64,000 nucleotides of DNA from Nocardia araoensis NBRC 100135 (GTDB taxonomy: Bacteria > Actinomycetota > Actinomycetes > Mycobacteriales > Mycobacteriaceae). The notes under the pieces were generated by a model. That model ran no database searches, was not told the DNA's origin, and saw only the letters and a program-made list of their open reading frames with translations. The stretch is from contig NZ_BAFR01000071.1 of NCBI RefSeq assembly GCF_000308435.1, positions 1 to 64,000 of the forward strand, read 5' to 3'. The position numbers and the translations under genes are program-made. This document shows positions 11,441-20,805 of the stretch, piece by piece (position 1 is the first letter of the stretch; each line of letters begins with the position of its first letter).

Positions 11441-11863
11441 TCACGGGCGCGTGCCGGTGGACCAGATCGGGGTGGTCGCCACCCGGGACAGGCGCCAGCC
11501 CTCGCCGGTGCGCACCGCGTCGAAGCGGTATACCTCGCCGAGGGTGGGGACCGGCTGCGGGACCGTCCCGCCGGAGGCGGCGAGCGCGAAGGTGGCGATC
11601 AGGTTGGCCCTGACCTCCGCCGTATCGCCGCGCAGGTCGATCAGCACATTGCCGATGACGTGCTGGATCCGCAGGTGCTCGGCGTGGTTGCGGCTCGCCT
11701 GGGCGATCAGCGCGTCGCGGCCCTCCGCCGTGCCGCCGGGCGTCTTCGCCGTCGCGTCGGGGGTATAGATCGCCCGCAGGTCCTCGAAGCGTCCCTCGTC
11801 CAAGGCGCGGCCGAGGCGGTCGACCAGAGCGGTGATCTGCTGGCGGTCCAGCAGTTCGCGCAC
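11441..11863 (-). CDS. SnoaL/NTF2-like domain protein
   Basis: A 140-aa protein with the SnoaL-like polyketide-cyclase/NTF2 pattern: RQQITALVDRLGRALDEGRF, DLRAIYTPDATA and GWRLSRVATTPIW at the end. Such proteins are small alpha+beta barrels, some catalytic, many of unknown role. The annotated start is the GTG at 11863. In-frame DNA upstream encodes a hydrophobic signal-like segment (LPLLALPLAALTAATA) without a start codon; an ATG at 11941-11943 lies just before it but one base out of frame, so an exported form may have been lost by a 1-bp change. Neighbours are the secreted protein gene (same strand) and divergent priA. Confidence 0.7.
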   Translation of the reverse strand: MRELLDRQQITALVDRLGRALDEGRFEDLRAIYTPDATAKTPGGTAEGRDALIAQASRNHAEHLRIQHVIGNVLIDLRGDTAEVRANLIATFALAASGGTVPQPVPTLGEVYRFDAVRTGEGWRLSRVATTPIWSTGTRP

Positions 11864-11982
11864 TTCCGCCGTCGGCGTCGCGGTGGCGGCGGTGAGTGCG
11901 GCCAGCGGGAGGGCCAGCAGGGGCAGGGTGATCGAGGTCCCATCCGCCCAGGCCCTGCACTCGGACGCGGCCGGGTAACCAC

Positions 11983-11988
11983 TAGGCT
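11983..11988 (+). promoter_or_regulatory. Predicted -10 hexamer for priA, leaderless
   Basis: TAGGCT ends 7 nt before the GTG start at 11995, with no ribosome-binding site between. This gives the second half of the his genes its own promoter after the opposite-strand interruption. Confidence 0.55.
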
Positions 11989-11994
11989 GCTCTC

Positions 11995-12726
11995 GTGAGT
12001 CTTGTGCTGCTACCCGCCGTCGATGTCGCCAACGGAGAGGCCGTGCGCCTCGTGCAAGGAGAAGCCGGAAGCGAAACCAGCTACGGCTCGCCTCGTGAGG
12101 CAGCGCTGGCCTGGCAGGAAGCCGGCGCGGAATGGGTGCACCTGGTCGACCTGGACGCCGCCTTCGGGCGCGGCTCGAACCGGGAACTGCTCGCGGGCGT
12201 CGTCGGCGAACTCGACGTCAAGGTGGAGCTCTCGGGTGGCATCCGCGACGACGAAAGCCTGGAGGCCGCCCTGGCCACCGGCTGCGCGCGGGTCAACCTC
12301 GGCACCGCCGCGCTGGAGGACCCGGTCTGGTGCGCGAAGGCCATCGCCCGGCACGGCGAGCGCATCGCCATCGGCCTCGACGTGCGCATCGTCGACGGCG
12401 AGCACCGGCTGCGCGGACGCGGCTGGGTCAGCGACGGCGGCGACCTGTGGGAGGTGCTCGAGCGCCTGGAGCGCGACGGCTGCTCGCGCTACGTGGTGAC
12501 CGACGTGACCAAGGACGGCACCCTCACCGGCCCGAACCTGGACCTGCTGCGCGAGGTCTGCGCGGCCACCGACGCCCCGGTCATCGCCTCCGGCGGCGTC
12601 TCCACCATCGCGGACCTGGTCGCGATCGCCGAACTGGTGCCGGAAGGCGTCGAGGGATCGATCGTCGGCAAGGCGCTCTACGCGGGCCGGTTCACCCTGC
12701 CCGAGGCGCTGGCCGCGGTGAGATGA
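11995..12726 (+). CDS. priA: Bifunctional HisA/TrpF phosphoribosyl isomerase
   Basis: A 243-aa TIM barrel isomerising ProFAR to PRFAR in histidine synthesis and, in actinobacteria, also phosphoribosylanthranilate to CdRP in tryptophan synthesis. Catalytic aspartates are Asp10 in [10 protein letters not shown] and Asp170 in [15 protein letters not shown]. The window has trpE, trpC, trpB and trpA but no trpF, which fits the dual-function PriA known from Mycobacterium and Streptomyces. The start is a leaderless-type GTG. The stop overlaps the impA start by 4 bp (ATGA). Confidence 0.94.
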   Translation: MSLVLLPAVDVANGEAVRLVQGEAGSETSYGSPREAALAWQEAGAEWVHLVDLDAAFGRGSNRELLAGVVGELDVKVELSGGIRDDESLEAALATGCARVNLGTAALEDPVWCAKAIARHGERIAIGLDVRIVDGEHRLRGRGWVSDGGDLWEVLERLERDGCSRYVVTDVTKDGTLTGPNLDLLREVCAATDAPVIASGGVSTIADLVAIAELVPEGVEGSIVGKALYAGRFTLPEALAAVR

Positions 12727-13538
12727 GCCAGTCGCTGTCGACACTGCTCGCGGAGGCGAGCGAGGTACTGGACTCGGTGCGCCCACGGTTCATCGAGGGC
12801 ATCGGCGCGCCGAGCGCGGTCGCCAAGGGCCGCAACGATTTTGCCACCGAGCTGGACCTGGAACTGGAGCGCACCGTCTCCGCCGAGCTGCGCAGGCGCA
12901 CCGGCATCGAGGTGCACGGTGAGGAATTCGGCGGGCCGCAGCTCACCTCGGGCACCGCATGGGTGCTCGACCCGATCGACGGCACCTTCAACTACTCGTC
13001 CGGGCATCCACTGTCCGGCATGTTGCTCGCGCTGGTGCGCGACGGTGAGCCGGTGCTCGGGCTGACCTGGCTGCCGCTGCTCGGCCGCCGCTACGCCGCC
13101 ATGACCGGAGGCCCCGTGTTGCTGGACGGGCGACCGCTGCCGCCCCTGCCGCGCGGCAAATTGGCCGAGGCGATGATCGGTTTCGGGGCGTTCAACGTCG
13201 ACTCGCACGGCCGCATCCCCGGCCAATTCCGCTTCGACCTGCTCGGTCCGCTGAGCAGGCTGTCCTCCCGGGTGCGCATGCACGGCTCGACCGGCATCGA
13301 TCTTGCGTTCACCGCCTCGGGCGTGCTCGGCGGCGCGATCGTGTTCGGGCACCACCCCTGGGACAACGCGGCGGGCGTCGCCCTGGTGCGCGCGGCGGGC
13401 GGAGTGGTCACCGATCTGGTGGGCAGGCCGTGGACCATCGGCTCCGGCTCCGTGCTCGCGGCCGCGCCGGGGGTGCACGAGGAACTGCTCGACATGATCT
13501 GCACGGTCGCCGACCCGGCGGCCGCGGAGAAAGGGTGA
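12723..13538 (+). CDS. impA: Inositol monophosphatase-family phosphatase (candidate histidinol-phosphatase)
   Basis: A 271-aa Mg-dependent phosphatase. Metal-binding motifs are [15 protein letters not shown] and WDNAAGV. It overlaps the priA stop (ATGA) and is followed 4 bp later by hisF, the same slot as impA (Rv1604). Because HisB here is monofunctional, histidinol-phosphatase activity must come from another protein; IMP-family HisN enzymes do this in actinobacteria, so this gene is a good candidate. Inositol-phosphatase activity is the alternative. Confidence 0.85.
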   Translation: MSQSLSTLLAEASEVLDSVRPRFIEGIGAPSAVAKGRNDFATELDLELERTVSAELRRRTGIEVHGEEFGGPQLTSGTAWVLDPIDGTFNYSSGHPLSGMLLALVRDGEPVLGLTWLPLLGRRYAAMTGGPVLLDGRPLPPLPRGKLAEAMIGFGAFNVDSHGRIPGQFRFDLLGPLSRLSSRVRMHGSTGIDLAFTASGVLGGAIVFGHHPWDNAAGVALVRAAGGVVTDLVGRPWTIGSGSVLAAAPGVHEELLDMICTVADPAAAEKG

Positions 13539-13542
13539 GGCA

Positions 13543-14316
13543 ATGACGTTGGCCGTACGGGTGATCCCGTGTCTGGACGTCGACGCCGGCCGCGTGGTCA
13601 AGGGCGTCAACTTCGAAAACCTGCGCGACGCGGGCGATCCCGTCGAACTGGCCGCCCTCTACGACGCGCAGGGCGCCGACGAGCTGACCTTTCTCGACGT
13701 GACCGCCTCCACCGGCGACCGCGGCACCATGATCGACGTGGTGACCCGCACCGCCGAGCAGATCTTCATCCCGCTCACCGTCGGCGGCGGGGTGCGCACG
13801 GTCGAGGACGTGGACCGCCTGCTGCGCGCGGGCGCGGACAAGGTCTCGGTGAACACCGCCGCGATCGCGCGGCCGGAAGTGCTGCGCGAGATGTCCGAGC
13901 GCTTCGGCTCCCAGTGCATCGTGCTGTCGGTGGACGCGCGCACCGTGCCGGACGGGCAGCCGCCGACCCCGTCCGGGTGGGAGGTGACCACGCACGGCGG
14001 CAAACGCGGCACCGGCATCGACGCCGTCGAATGGGCCGTGCGCGGCGCCGAACTCGGTGTCGGCGAGATCCTGCTGAACTCGATGGACGCCGACGGCACC
14101 AAAGCCGGTTTCGACCTGCCGATGATCCGCGCCGTGCGGGCGGCGGTCACCGTCCCGGTGATCGCCAGTGGCGGCGCGGGCTCGGTCGAGCACTTCGCCC
14201 CTGCGGTGCACGCGGGCGCCGACGCGGTGCTCGCGGCCAGTGTGTTCCACTTCGGCGATCTCACCATCGGCCAGGTCAAGGAATCGATGCGGGCGGAAAA
14301 GATCGTCATCCGGTAG
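13543..14316 (+). CDS. hisF: Imidazole glycerol phosphate synthase, cyclase subunit
   Basis: A 257-aa TIM-barrel synthase forming IGP and AICAR from PRFAR using ammonia from HisH. Signatures: [19 protein letters not shown] at the N-terminus, LTVGGGVRT phosphate loop, [12 protein letters not shown] and VIASGGAGS. Start ATG 13543 lies 4 bp after the impA stop. Operon continues towards an LLM oxidoreductase gene 58 bp downstream. Confidence 0.97.
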   Translation: MTLAVRVIPCLDVDAGRVVKGVNFENLRDAGDPVELAALYDAQGADELTFLDVTASTGDRGTMIDVVTRTAEQIFIPLTVGGGVRTVEDVDRLLRAGADKVSVNTAAIARPEVLREMSERFGSQCIVLSVDARTVPDGQPPTPSGWEVTTHGGKRGTGIDAVEWAVRGAELGVGEILLNSMDADGTKAGFDLPMIRAVRAAVTVPVIASGGAGSVEHFAPAVHAGADAVLAASVFHFGDLTIGQVKESMRAEKIVIR

Positions 14317-14374
14317 CGATGGCGGAAATCCGCCGCGCAGGAAGGCGGGTGGTCTCGGTGCGGTTGCATCGGCC

Positions 14375-15319
14375 ATGACCATCGGAATCGTGCTGTCGCC
14401 GTCCGCCATCGACGCCACCGGCAACGCCGTGGACACGGCGGTGGCGCTGGGTGCGGCGGCGGCCGCCGCCGGAATCTCGTCCGTGTGGTTGGGCCAGCGG
14501 CTCAGCTACGACGCCATCGCGCTGGCGGGGATCGTCGGCCGTGCCGTGCCCGGACTGACGGTCGGCACCTCCGCGGTGCCGATCACCGCCCGCCATCCGC
14601 TGCTGATCGCCAGTCAGGCGCAGACCGCGCAGGCGGCCACCGGAGGCCGGTTCACCCTCGGGCTCGGCCTCGGCGCGAGATTCCTCGCCGAACCGGTGTT
14701 CGGCGGATCCTTCGACCGGCCGATCACCCGGCTGCGCGAATTCCTCACCGCGTTGCGCACCGTGCTGCACACCGGCACGGTGGATTTCCACGGCGAGACG
14801 CTCACCGCCGCGGCGCCGCTGCCCGCCGCGGTGGCCGGGGCGCGTCCGCCCGCGCCGATCCTGGTGGCTGCCATGGGCCCGCAGGCCCTGCGCGTCACCG
14901 GTGAGCTGGCCGACGGCACCCTGCCCTACCTGGTCGGCCCGAAGGCGCTGGAGGAGCACATCGTCGCACCCGTCACCGCGGCGGCCGAGCGGGCCGGTCG
15001 CCCCGCGCCGCGGATCACCGTCCTGGTCCCCGGCGTGGTCACCGCGGACCTCGACGCCGCCCGTGCGGCCGCCGCGGCCCAGACGGCGTTCTACGACGAC
15101 ATCCCGTCCTATGCGCGGGTGATCGAGTTGTCCGGCGCGTCGCGGGCGGCGGAACTCGTGGTGATCGGCGACGAGGAACTGATCGCGGCCCGCGTCGCGG
15201 AGTACTTCGCGGCGGGCGCGACGGAGGTGGTGTTCGCGCAGACCGACCTGACCACCCCGGAGGACCAGCGGCGCACCTTGGAGGTGCTCGGCGAACTCCA
15301 GCGCTCCCGCGTGGGCTGA
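14375..15319 (+). CDS. LLM-class flavin (probably F420)-dependent oxidoreductase
   Basis: A 314-aa luciferase-like TIM barrel. Pattern SSVWLGQRLSYDAIALAGI near residue 30, LTVGTSAVPITARHP, then GGRFTLGLGLGARF fits the F420-dependent LLM subgroup common in Mycobacteriales. ATG 14375 starts after a 58-bp gap from hisF, and hisI starts 51 bp after its stop. M. tuberculosis has hisI directly after hisF, so this is an insertion in the his operon. It has no known histidine role; the substrate is unknown. Confidence 0.82.
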   Translation: MTIGIVLSPSAIDATGNAVDTAVALGAAAAAAGISSVWLGQRLSYDAIALAGIVGRAVPGLTVGTSAVPITARHPLLIASQAQTAQAATGGRFTLGLGLGARFLAEPVFGGSFDRPITRLREFLTALRTVLHTGTVDFHGETLTAAAPLPAAVAGARPPAPILVAAMGPQALRVTGELADGTLPYLVGPKALEEHIVAPVTAAAERAGRPAPRITVLVPGVVTADLDAARAAAAAQTAFYDDIPSYARVIELSGASRAAELVVIGDEELIAARVAEYFAAGATEVVFAQTDLTTPEDQRRTLEVLGELQRSRVG

Positions 15320-15370
15320 TCGCGCACTCCGGTCGCGCCCGCTCGCGGGCGCCCCTGTTATAACGGTGCT

Positions 15371-15718
15371 ATGAGTCTCGACCCCGCCATCGCCGCCCGT
15401 CTCAAGCGCAACGACGCCGGATTGGTCTCGGCCGTCGCGCAGGAACGCGCCACCGGCGACGTGCTGATGGTCGCGTGGATGGACGACGAGGCGCTGGCGC
15501 GCACCCTGGAAACCCGCAAGGCCACGTACTATTCGCGCTCCCGCAGGCAGTACTGGGTCAAAGGGGAGACATCCGGCCACACCCAGTACGTGCACGAAGT
15601 GCGGCTCGACTGTGACGGCGACACGATCCTGCTGATCGTCGACCAGGAAGGCGCGGCCTGCCACACCGGCACACACACCTGCTTCGACTCGGATGTGCTC
15701 CTGGGCGCGCAATCCTGA
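15371..15718 (+). CDS. hisI: Phosphoribosyl-AMP cyclohydrolase
   Basis: A 115-aa Zn/Mg enzyme opening the purine ring of PR-AMP, third step of histidine synthesis. Signatures: [42 protein letters not shown] and CHTGTHTCF with the metal-binding cysteines. It is monofunctional, lacking a HisE domain. TATAAC at 15359-15364 ends 7 nt before the ATG, so a separate leaderless transcript is possible. A tandem repeat block follows the stop. Confidence 0.95.
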   Translation: MSLDPAIAARLKRNDAGLVSAVAQERATGDVLMVAWMDDEALARTLETRKATYYSRSRRQYWVKGETSGHTQYVHEVRLDCDGDTILLIVDQEGAACHTGTHTCFDSDVLLGAQS

Positions 15719-15741
15719 ACCGGCGGAGGGACGGGGCGGTT

Positions 15742-15905
15742 GGCCGGAGCGAAGGCGGAGGTACGCATAAACGGGCGCTGTCGGGCGTAGTCCGTCCTCG
15801 GCTCCGCGCACGGCCGGAGCGAAGGCGGAGGTACGCATAGCGGGCGCTGTCGGACGCAGTCCGTCCTCAGCTCCGCGCATGGCCGGAGCGAAGGCGGAGG
15901 TACGC
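15742..15905. repeat. Tandem ~70-bp intergenic repeat, three copies of a 25-bp core
   Basis: The core starts GGCCGGAGCGAAGGCGGAGG and ends TACGC. It occurs at 15742-15766, 15812-15836 and 15881-15905 (periods 70 and 69 bp). Between cores a related spacer carries CGGACGCAGTCCG-like hairpins and GTCCTCAGCTCCGCGCA. The last core touches the MarR stop codon at 15906. The same element, inverted, is at 39174-39259. It lies between convergent hisI and marR, so a role in termination or as a mobile REP-like element is possible. Confidence 0.85.
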
Positions 15906-16415
15906 TCAGGAACCGCTGGGCCGCTGATCGTCCCGGCTAGCGGGCGTTAGCTCGCCGAGGCGGTCGAGTGCGTCGGCCAGCCGCTCGGCCAGCAGTTCGC
16001 CGAGGTCGGCGACCTGCGCCTTCTGTGCGTCGTCCAAGCCGTCGAAGACCAAGTGCCGCACGGCCTCCAGATATCCGGGTGCGGCCTCGACAACCTTCAG
16101 GTATCCGTCGTCGGTGAGTACGGCGTGCACGCCGCGCCGCCCCGCCGTCGCCGAACGCTGCGCCCAGCCCATGCGCTCCAGCTTGGATACCACGTGCGAC
16201 AGCCGCGATAGCGATGCATTTGCCTTGTGGGCAAGCTCACTCATCTGCAGGCGGTGGCCCGGTTCCTCCGACAACAACGTCAGTACCCAGTACTCGAAAT
16301 GCGTCACGCCGGACTCGCGCTGCAGCTGGGTGTCCAGAGCGCTCGGCAGCCGCGTCATCAGCGCCACGATCGCACGCCAAGCGCGTTGTTCGATCGGGTC
16401 GAGCCACTTCGTCAC
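15906..16415 (-). CDS. MarR-family transcriptional regulator
   Basis: A 169-aa winged-helix regulator. The DNA-binding domain runs about residues 45-115: EYWVLTLLSEEPGHRLQMSE, ANASLSRLSHVVSKLERMGW and wing GRRGVHAVLTDDG. Length is usual for MarR plus a short tail. The start is the ATG at 16413-16415. No target gene is adjacent in the same operon; the 144-bp region upstream is the likely autoregulatory site but no clean palindrome was found there. Its stop codon abuts a copy of the dispersed repeat. Confidence 0.88.
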   Translation of the reverse strand: MTKWLDPIEQRAWRAIVALMTRLPSALDTQLQRESGVTHFEYWVLTLLSEEPGHRLQMSELAHKANASLSRLSHVVSKLERMGWAQRSATAGRRGVHAVLTDDGYLKVVEAAPGYLEAVRHLVFDGLDDAQKAQVADLGELLAERLADALDRLGELTPASRDDQRPSGS

Positions 16416-16559
16416 TGTGTGCCTTCTTTCAAGCCAAGTGACGTGGTTTTGTTCGTTGTCCTAGTGATTGTCGAAAAACTTGTGCACAGTCACCCGCGAC
16501 ATCGAGTTTGCCACGACTTCGCTCGACCGTCATAAAGATGCTGCATGCGGTGAGTTCAC

Positions 16560-17114
16560 TCACACCTGTCGCGGCGGGGTGTCCTCGGCCTTCGGCGTGG
16601 CCGGGTGCGTGCGCCGCCACCTGCGCAGCAGCAACAGCGCCACGGCGACGAGGAACAGCAAGGTCGCGATGACGGCGCCGGTGAGCGCGGCCCCGCGGAA
16701 CGCGGGCGCGTCGACATCCAGGGTCCGCTCACCCGCGTGGGCGGCGCTGCTGTTGCCCAGGACGATGGTCAGCGTCATCAAGTTGGGGATCGCGCACAGG
16801 ACCGCCACGACCGCGGCCGCTCCGGCCAGGAACCGGCCCGCCTTGCGCCGCCACACCAGCACGGCGAACAACAACAGGAAAAGTGTGACGACGGTACAGA
16901 ATCCGCCGAAGAACAGGCCCCAGCCGATGCCCTTGGCGAAGCTTCCGTGCACCATCGACCCGACCCGCTGCGCCCACCAGCGCGGGATGAACGCGGACAG
17001 GACGAAGTAGGCGACGACCAGGACCGCGAGGACCGCGGCGCCGAGGATGAGTCGTGTGCGCCAGACGGCTGCCGTGGATTTGCGCTCGCCCGGCTGCAGC
17101 TCGGTCGAAGTCAT
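16560..17114 (-). CDS. Four-helix membrane protein of unknown function
   Basis: A 184-aa protein with four hydrophobic segments at about residues 24-45, 63-88, 94-113 and 139-163, and a short outer loop with SSAAHAGERTLDVDAP. No family signature was recognised. It has a basic C-terminal tail (RRWRRTHP). It is on the same strand as, and upstream of, the MarR gene with a 144-bp gap, and 50 bp downstream of the peroxiredoxin gene, so it may be co-transcribed with the latter. Confidence 0.7.
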   Translation of the reverse strand: MTSTELQPGERKSTAAVWRTRLILGAAVLAVLVVAYFVLSAFIPRWWAQRVGSMVHGSFAKGIGWGLFFGGFCTVVTLFLLLFAVLVWRRKAGRFLAGAAAVVAVLCAIPNLMTLTIVLGNSSAAHAGERTLDVDAPAFRGAALTGAVIATLLFLVAVALLLLRRWRRTHPATPKAEDTPPRQV

Positions 17115-17164
17115 GCGTCCAGCCTAGGCCGCTCCCTTGTCGAGCAGCGGCCACGGCGCGCGGA

Positions 17165-17620
17165 CTACCGACTGCGCAGGTAGTTCAGTGCCTCGTCGGC
17201 GTGCACGGCGGCGCGCAGCTCGCCGGTGATGATCTTGCGAATGGTGCGGTCGGTGTCGATGACGAACGTTTGCCGCTTCACCGGTGCGAGTTTGCCGAGC
17301 AGTCCGCGCTTGACCCCGAACTTCGCGGCGACGGCGCCGTCTGCGTCGGAGAGCAACGGGTAGCCGAGGCGCTGCTTCTCGGCGAACCCGGCTTGAGTGT
17401 CCACCTTGTCGGTGCTGATGCCCACGCAGGTGGCGCCGAGCGCGGCGAATTCGGCGGCGAGGTCCCGGAAATGGCAGGCCTCGGCCGTGCAGACGGGGGT
17501 ATTCGCCGCGGGATAGAAGAAGAGGACCAGAGGGCCGTCCGCCAGCAGGGCGTCGAGCGAGCGGGGAGTGCCGGATTGATCGGGAAGCTCGAAATCAGGG
17601 GCGAGCTGTCCTTGCTGCAT
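17165..17620 (-). CDS. bcpB: Peroxiredoxin, Bcp/PrxQ type
   Basis: A 151-aa thiol peroxidase. The peroxidatic motif is NTPVCTAEACHFRDL; the second Cys five residues on is the usual PrxQ resolving Cys. The common Gly before the first Cys is Val here, an uncommon variant. PDFELPDQSG and VLFFYPAANT are family patterns. ATG 17620 is preferred; an in-frame GTG at 17632 adds four residues. Position between the his block and trpE on the opposite strand matches bcpB (Rv1608c). Confidence 0.9.
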   Translation of the reverse strand: MQQGQLAPDFELPDQSGTPRSLDALLADGPLVLFFYPAANTPVCTAEACHFRDLAAEFAALGATCVGISTDKVDTQAGFAEKQRLGYPLLSDADGAVAAKFGVKRGLLGKLAPVKRQTFVIDTDRTIRKIITGELRAAVHADEALNYLRSR

Positions 17621-17744
17621 ACCCGGGAACACTACCGCGCGGCCGGTCGAATCGGGTATTTCGTCCGCGGGGACCTGTCGCTCGTGCCCGCCGTGCGGCG
17701 CCTTGCGGCGGCAATGAATCGGGCACGAGCCTCGAGCAGGGCGG

Positions 17745-18056
17745 CTACGCGCCGATGAGTGCCGCCACCTCGGGGTTCTTGATCGTCATCACATCGAGGA
17801 TGCCGTGGGCCCGCAGGAACGGCCGCAGCTCTTTGATGCGGTCACTGTGCACGGCGTACTCGTCGGGGAAGCGGTTCTTGTCGAGGGACTCCAGTGCTTT
17901 GACGTAGGTGACGAAGGACGCGAGCGCGTTGGCCGGGGCGCTCTGCTGGTAGGCGGGATGACCCGGGCCCGCTGTCCGCGGGGCGTGCAGGCGCGGGACG
18001 CTGTGACCCGCGACGTGCCGAGGGCCCTCGGGCGCTACCGATTGCGAGGGGTACAT
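17745..18056 (-). CDS. Small protein of unknown function
   Basis: A 103-aa predicted soluble protein, not recognised. The N-terminal half is Pro/His-rich and probably disordered; residues about 48-100 look ordered and helical, with ASFVTYVKALESLDKNRF and SDRIKELRPFLRAHG. The ATG at 18056 is preceded by GAGAGGAAA nine bases upstream, supporting real translation. It is divergent from trpE and 112 bp upstream of the bcpB start on the same strand. Confidence 0.6.
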   Translation of the reverse strand: MYPSQSVAPEGPRHVAGHSVPRLHAPRTAGPGHPAYQQSAPANALASFVTYVKALESLDKNRFPDEYAVHSDRIKELRPFLRAHGILDVMTIKNPEVAALIGA

Positions 18057-18244
18057 CAGTTGTTTCCTCTCGAGATGGATACCGCATGCAACGTGGAACG
18101 CCGCGAGTGTAGTGATCGCCGCCACACCTCCGGCGACCGCGTGGAGACCGGACGGTCGACCTGATTTGTCGGGTTTGTCGCCTCCCTCCTCGCGTCACCG
18201 GCACCGCTCACTTCCCGGTCGGTCCGGCCTGGGATGATGAGTGC

Positions 18245-19804
18245 ATGCCAGGCGCGTCCACTCCCACCACGACGACCCGCGAACAGTTCCATCAGCTGGC
18301 CGCGGAGCACCGTGTGGTCCCGGTCACCCGGAAGGTACTGGCGGATTCGGAGACTCCGCTGTCGGCCTACCGCAAGCTCGCGGCCGACCGAGCGGGCACC
18401 TTCCTGTTCGAGTCCGCGGAAAACGGCCGGTCGTGGTCGCGCTGGTCGTTCATCGGCGCGGGCAGCCCCTCGGCGCTGACCGTCGTGGACGGCGAGGCGG
18501 CGTGGCTGGGCAGCGTCCCGGCCGACGCGCCCTCCGGCGGTGATCCGCTGGTCGCGCTGCGCGAGACGCTGGAGTTGCTGCGCACCGAGCGTCTGCCCGG
18601 ACTGCCGCCGCTGACCGGCGGCATGGTCGGATACCTCGGCTACGACGCGGTGCGCCGGATCGAGCGGCTGCCCAACCTGGCGCTGGACGATCTGCGATTG
18701 CCGGAGATGGTGCTGCTGCTGGCCACCGATCTGGCCGCGTTCGACCACCACGAGGGCGCGATCACGCTGATCGCCAACGCGGTGAACTGGAACGGCACCG
18801 CCGAGCGGGTCGACGAGGCCTACGACGACGCGGTGGCCAGGCTGGACCGGATGACCGCGGCGCTCGGCGCGCCCGCCGACTCCACCGTGTCGGTATTCGA
18901 CCGGCCCGAGCCCCGGTACCGGCGCCAGCGCACCACCGAGGAGTTCGGCGCGGGCGTGCGCCGCCTGGTCAAGGAGATCGAGGCGGGCGAGGCGTTCCAG
19001 GTGGTGCTGTCCCAGCGTTTCGAGATGGATTACGGCGGAGCGCCGATCGACCTGTACCGGATGCTGCGCGCGTCGAATCCGAGCCCGTACATGTACCTGC
19101 TGCACATCCCGGACGGCGCGGGCGGCACCGCGTTCTCCATCGTCGGTTCCAGCCCGGAATCGCTGGTCACCGTGAAAGACGGTGTGGCGACGACGCATCC
19201 GATCGCGGGCACCCGCTGGCGCGGCGTCACCGAGGAGGAGGACGTGCTGCTGGAGAAGGGTCTGCTCGCCGACGAGAAGGAGAACGCCGAGCACCTCATG
19301 CTCGTCGATCTCGGTCGCAACGACTTGGGCCGGGTGTGCGAGCCGGGCACCGTGCGCGTCACCGACTACCGGCACATCGAGCGCTACAGCCATGTCATGC
19401 ACCTGGTGTCGACGGTGTCGGGCCGGTTGGCGCCCGGCCGGATCGCGCTGGACGCGGTGCGGGCGTGCTTCCCCGCCGGCACGTTGTCCGGCGCCCCCAA
19501 GGTGCGCGCGATGGAGCTGATCGAGGAGCTCGAACCGACCCGGCGCGGCGTCTACGGCGGCGTCGTCGGGTATCTGGACTTCGCCGGTGACGCCGATACC
19601 GCGATCGCCATCCGCACCGCGTTGCTGAAGGACGGCACGGCCTACGTGCAGGCGGGTGCGGGCGTCGTCGCGGACTCGGATCCGGAGTACGAGGACGTGG
19701 AATCGCGCAACAAGGCCATGGCGGTGCTCAAGGCGATCGCGGCGGCCGAAACGATGCGGGCCTACGGCACGGAACCCGGTGCGGCGGGCGGCGGAGCGCG
19801 ATGA
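18245..19804 (+). CDS. trpE: Anthranilate synthase component I
   Basis: A 519-aa chorismate-using enzyme that, with a glutaminase subunit encoded elsewhere, makes anthranilate. The N-terminal FLFESAENG and [10 protein letters not shown] are the region binding tryptophan for feedback inhibition. The C-terminal chorismate-binding part has [28 protein letters not shown] and [12 protein letters not shown]. Start ATG 18245. No Trp-rich leader peptide was found upstream. Its stop overlaps the next gene by 4 bp (ATGA). Confidence 0.96.
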   Translation: MPGASTPTTTTREQFHQLAAEHRVVPVTRKVLADSETPLSAYRKLAADRAGTFLFESAENGRSWSRWSFIGAGSPSALTVVDGEAAWLGSVPADAPSGGDPLVALRETLELLRTERLPGLPPLTGGMVGYLGYDAVRRIERLPNLALDDLRLPEMVLLLATDLAAFDHHEGAITLIANAVNWNGTAERVDEAYDDAVARLDRMTAALGAPADSTVSVFDRPEPRYRRQRTTEEFGAGVRRLVKEIEAGEAFQVVLSQRFEMDYGGAPIDLYRMLRASNPSPYMYLLHIPDGAGGTAFSIVGSSPESLVTVKDGVATTHPIAGTRWRGVTEEEDVLLEKGLLADEKENAEHLMLVDLGRNDLGRVCEPGTVRVTDYRHIERYSHVMHLVSTVSGRLAPGRIALDAVRACFPAGTLSGAPKVRAMELIEELEPTRRGVYGGVVGYLDFAGDADTAIAIRTALLKDGTAYVQAGAGVVADSDPEYEDVESRNKAMAVLKAIAAAETMRAYGTEPGAAGGGAR

Positions 19805-20622
19805 CGGCTGCCGATCCCGGAGCGGAACCGGGCCGGGCACGGGAACCGGCCCCGGACAGCGCACGGCCGGAAGCCATTGCGCCGGAGGACGGTTCCGCCG
19901 CGGCCGGATCCGCGGGCACGGAAGGCGATTCGCGCCGCAACTACCCCGTTGCCCCGGTGGCGTTGCTCGCTGCCGCCGCCGCCGCGCTGTGGGCGTCGTC
20001 CCGGATGACCTGGGTGACGGTCACCTCCTCGGACGGTCTCACCCAGCCCCGCACCGATCATCTGAACGGCGGCGTGTGGTTCGGCGCACTGACTCCCTTG
20101 GCGCTTGTCCTGCTCGCCTCGATCGCGGCCGTGCTGGCCACCAAGGGCTGGCTGCGCCGCGTGGTCGGCGTGCTGATCGCGTTGGTCGCCGCGGTGGCCG
20201 CGGTGCCCGCGTTCGCACTGCTGACCAATTCCGGCAAGCTCGCCGAGCGGGCCGCGAAGCTCGCCGAACTCCCGGCGCGCGCACAGGTCGAGACGGCGAC
20301 CACGTCGACATTCCCCGCCGTGCTGGCGCTGCTCGGCGCGATCGCCGCGTTCGGTGCGGGCGCGCTGCTGGCCCGCATGCCCGCCGAGTCGGCGCGGCTG
20401 TCCGGTAAGTACGACAACCCGGTCTTCCGGCGCGCCGCCGCCACGGCCGAGGTCACGCAACGGCGCGCGCAGTCCCCGGACGGCGGGTCCGCGCCGCAGC
20501 TGTCCGAGCGCGTGCTGTGGGACGCGCTGGACGCGGGCACCGACCCGACCGACGAACCCCCGGCAGGCCAGACGCCCCCGGCGGATTCCGGCCCCGGTGA
20601 GGCAGGCCGACATGGCCGCTGA
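19801..20622 (+). CDS. Trp biosynthesis-associated membrane protein
   Basis: A 273-aa integral membrane protein of the actinobacterial Trp-operon family (TIGR02234), equivalent to Rv1610. It has a hydrophilic N-terminal ~45 aa, then four helices at about 48-68, 91-111, 118-140 and 166-188, and a polar C-terminal tail. [11 protein letters not shown] after helix 1 is characteristic. Its start overlaps the trpE stop. Its role is unknown; synteny with trpE and trpC is the main clue. Confidence 0.85.
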   Translation: MTAADPGAEPGRAREPAPDSARPEAIAPEDGSAAAGSAGTEGDSRRNYPVAPVALLAAAAAALWASSRMTWVTVTSSDGLTQPRTDHLNGGVWFGALTPLALVLLASIAAVLATKGWLRRVVGVLIALVAAVAAVPAFALLTNSGKLAERAAKLAELPARAQVETATTSTFPAVLALLGAIAAFGAGALLARMPAESARLSGKYDNPVFRRAAATAEVTQRRAQSPDGGSAPQLSERVLWDALDAGTDPTDEPPAGQTPPADSGPGEAGRHGR

Positions 20623-20805
20623 ACTGTTTCCGCGCGGCGAGTGTGGCGGGTACCACCTTGCGCAGAGCCCTTCCGCGTGGTTCAACTCCAGCCCCGGCGC
20701 AAACGCGCCCGGTAGGTCCATTTATTCTTTGACAGCATCGGTGAGACAGCGCCTGGGGGGATTCTCAGGTAGCAAGTCCGTCTCCCCAGAAAGGATTCGA
20801 GCCAG

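Noticed and set aside
15742..15905. CRISPR array
   Set aside because: Three repeats at 70-bp spacing, but the spacers are themselves related and the unit recurs inverted at 39 kb; no cas genes.
18061..18244. Trp attenuator leader upstream of trpE
   Set aside because: No tandem TGG codons in a short frame and no pair of competing hairpins were seen.
20729..20734. TTGACA as -35 of a trpC promoter
   Set aside because: No TANNNT hexamer lies at 16-18 bp from it; the region is G-rich instead.
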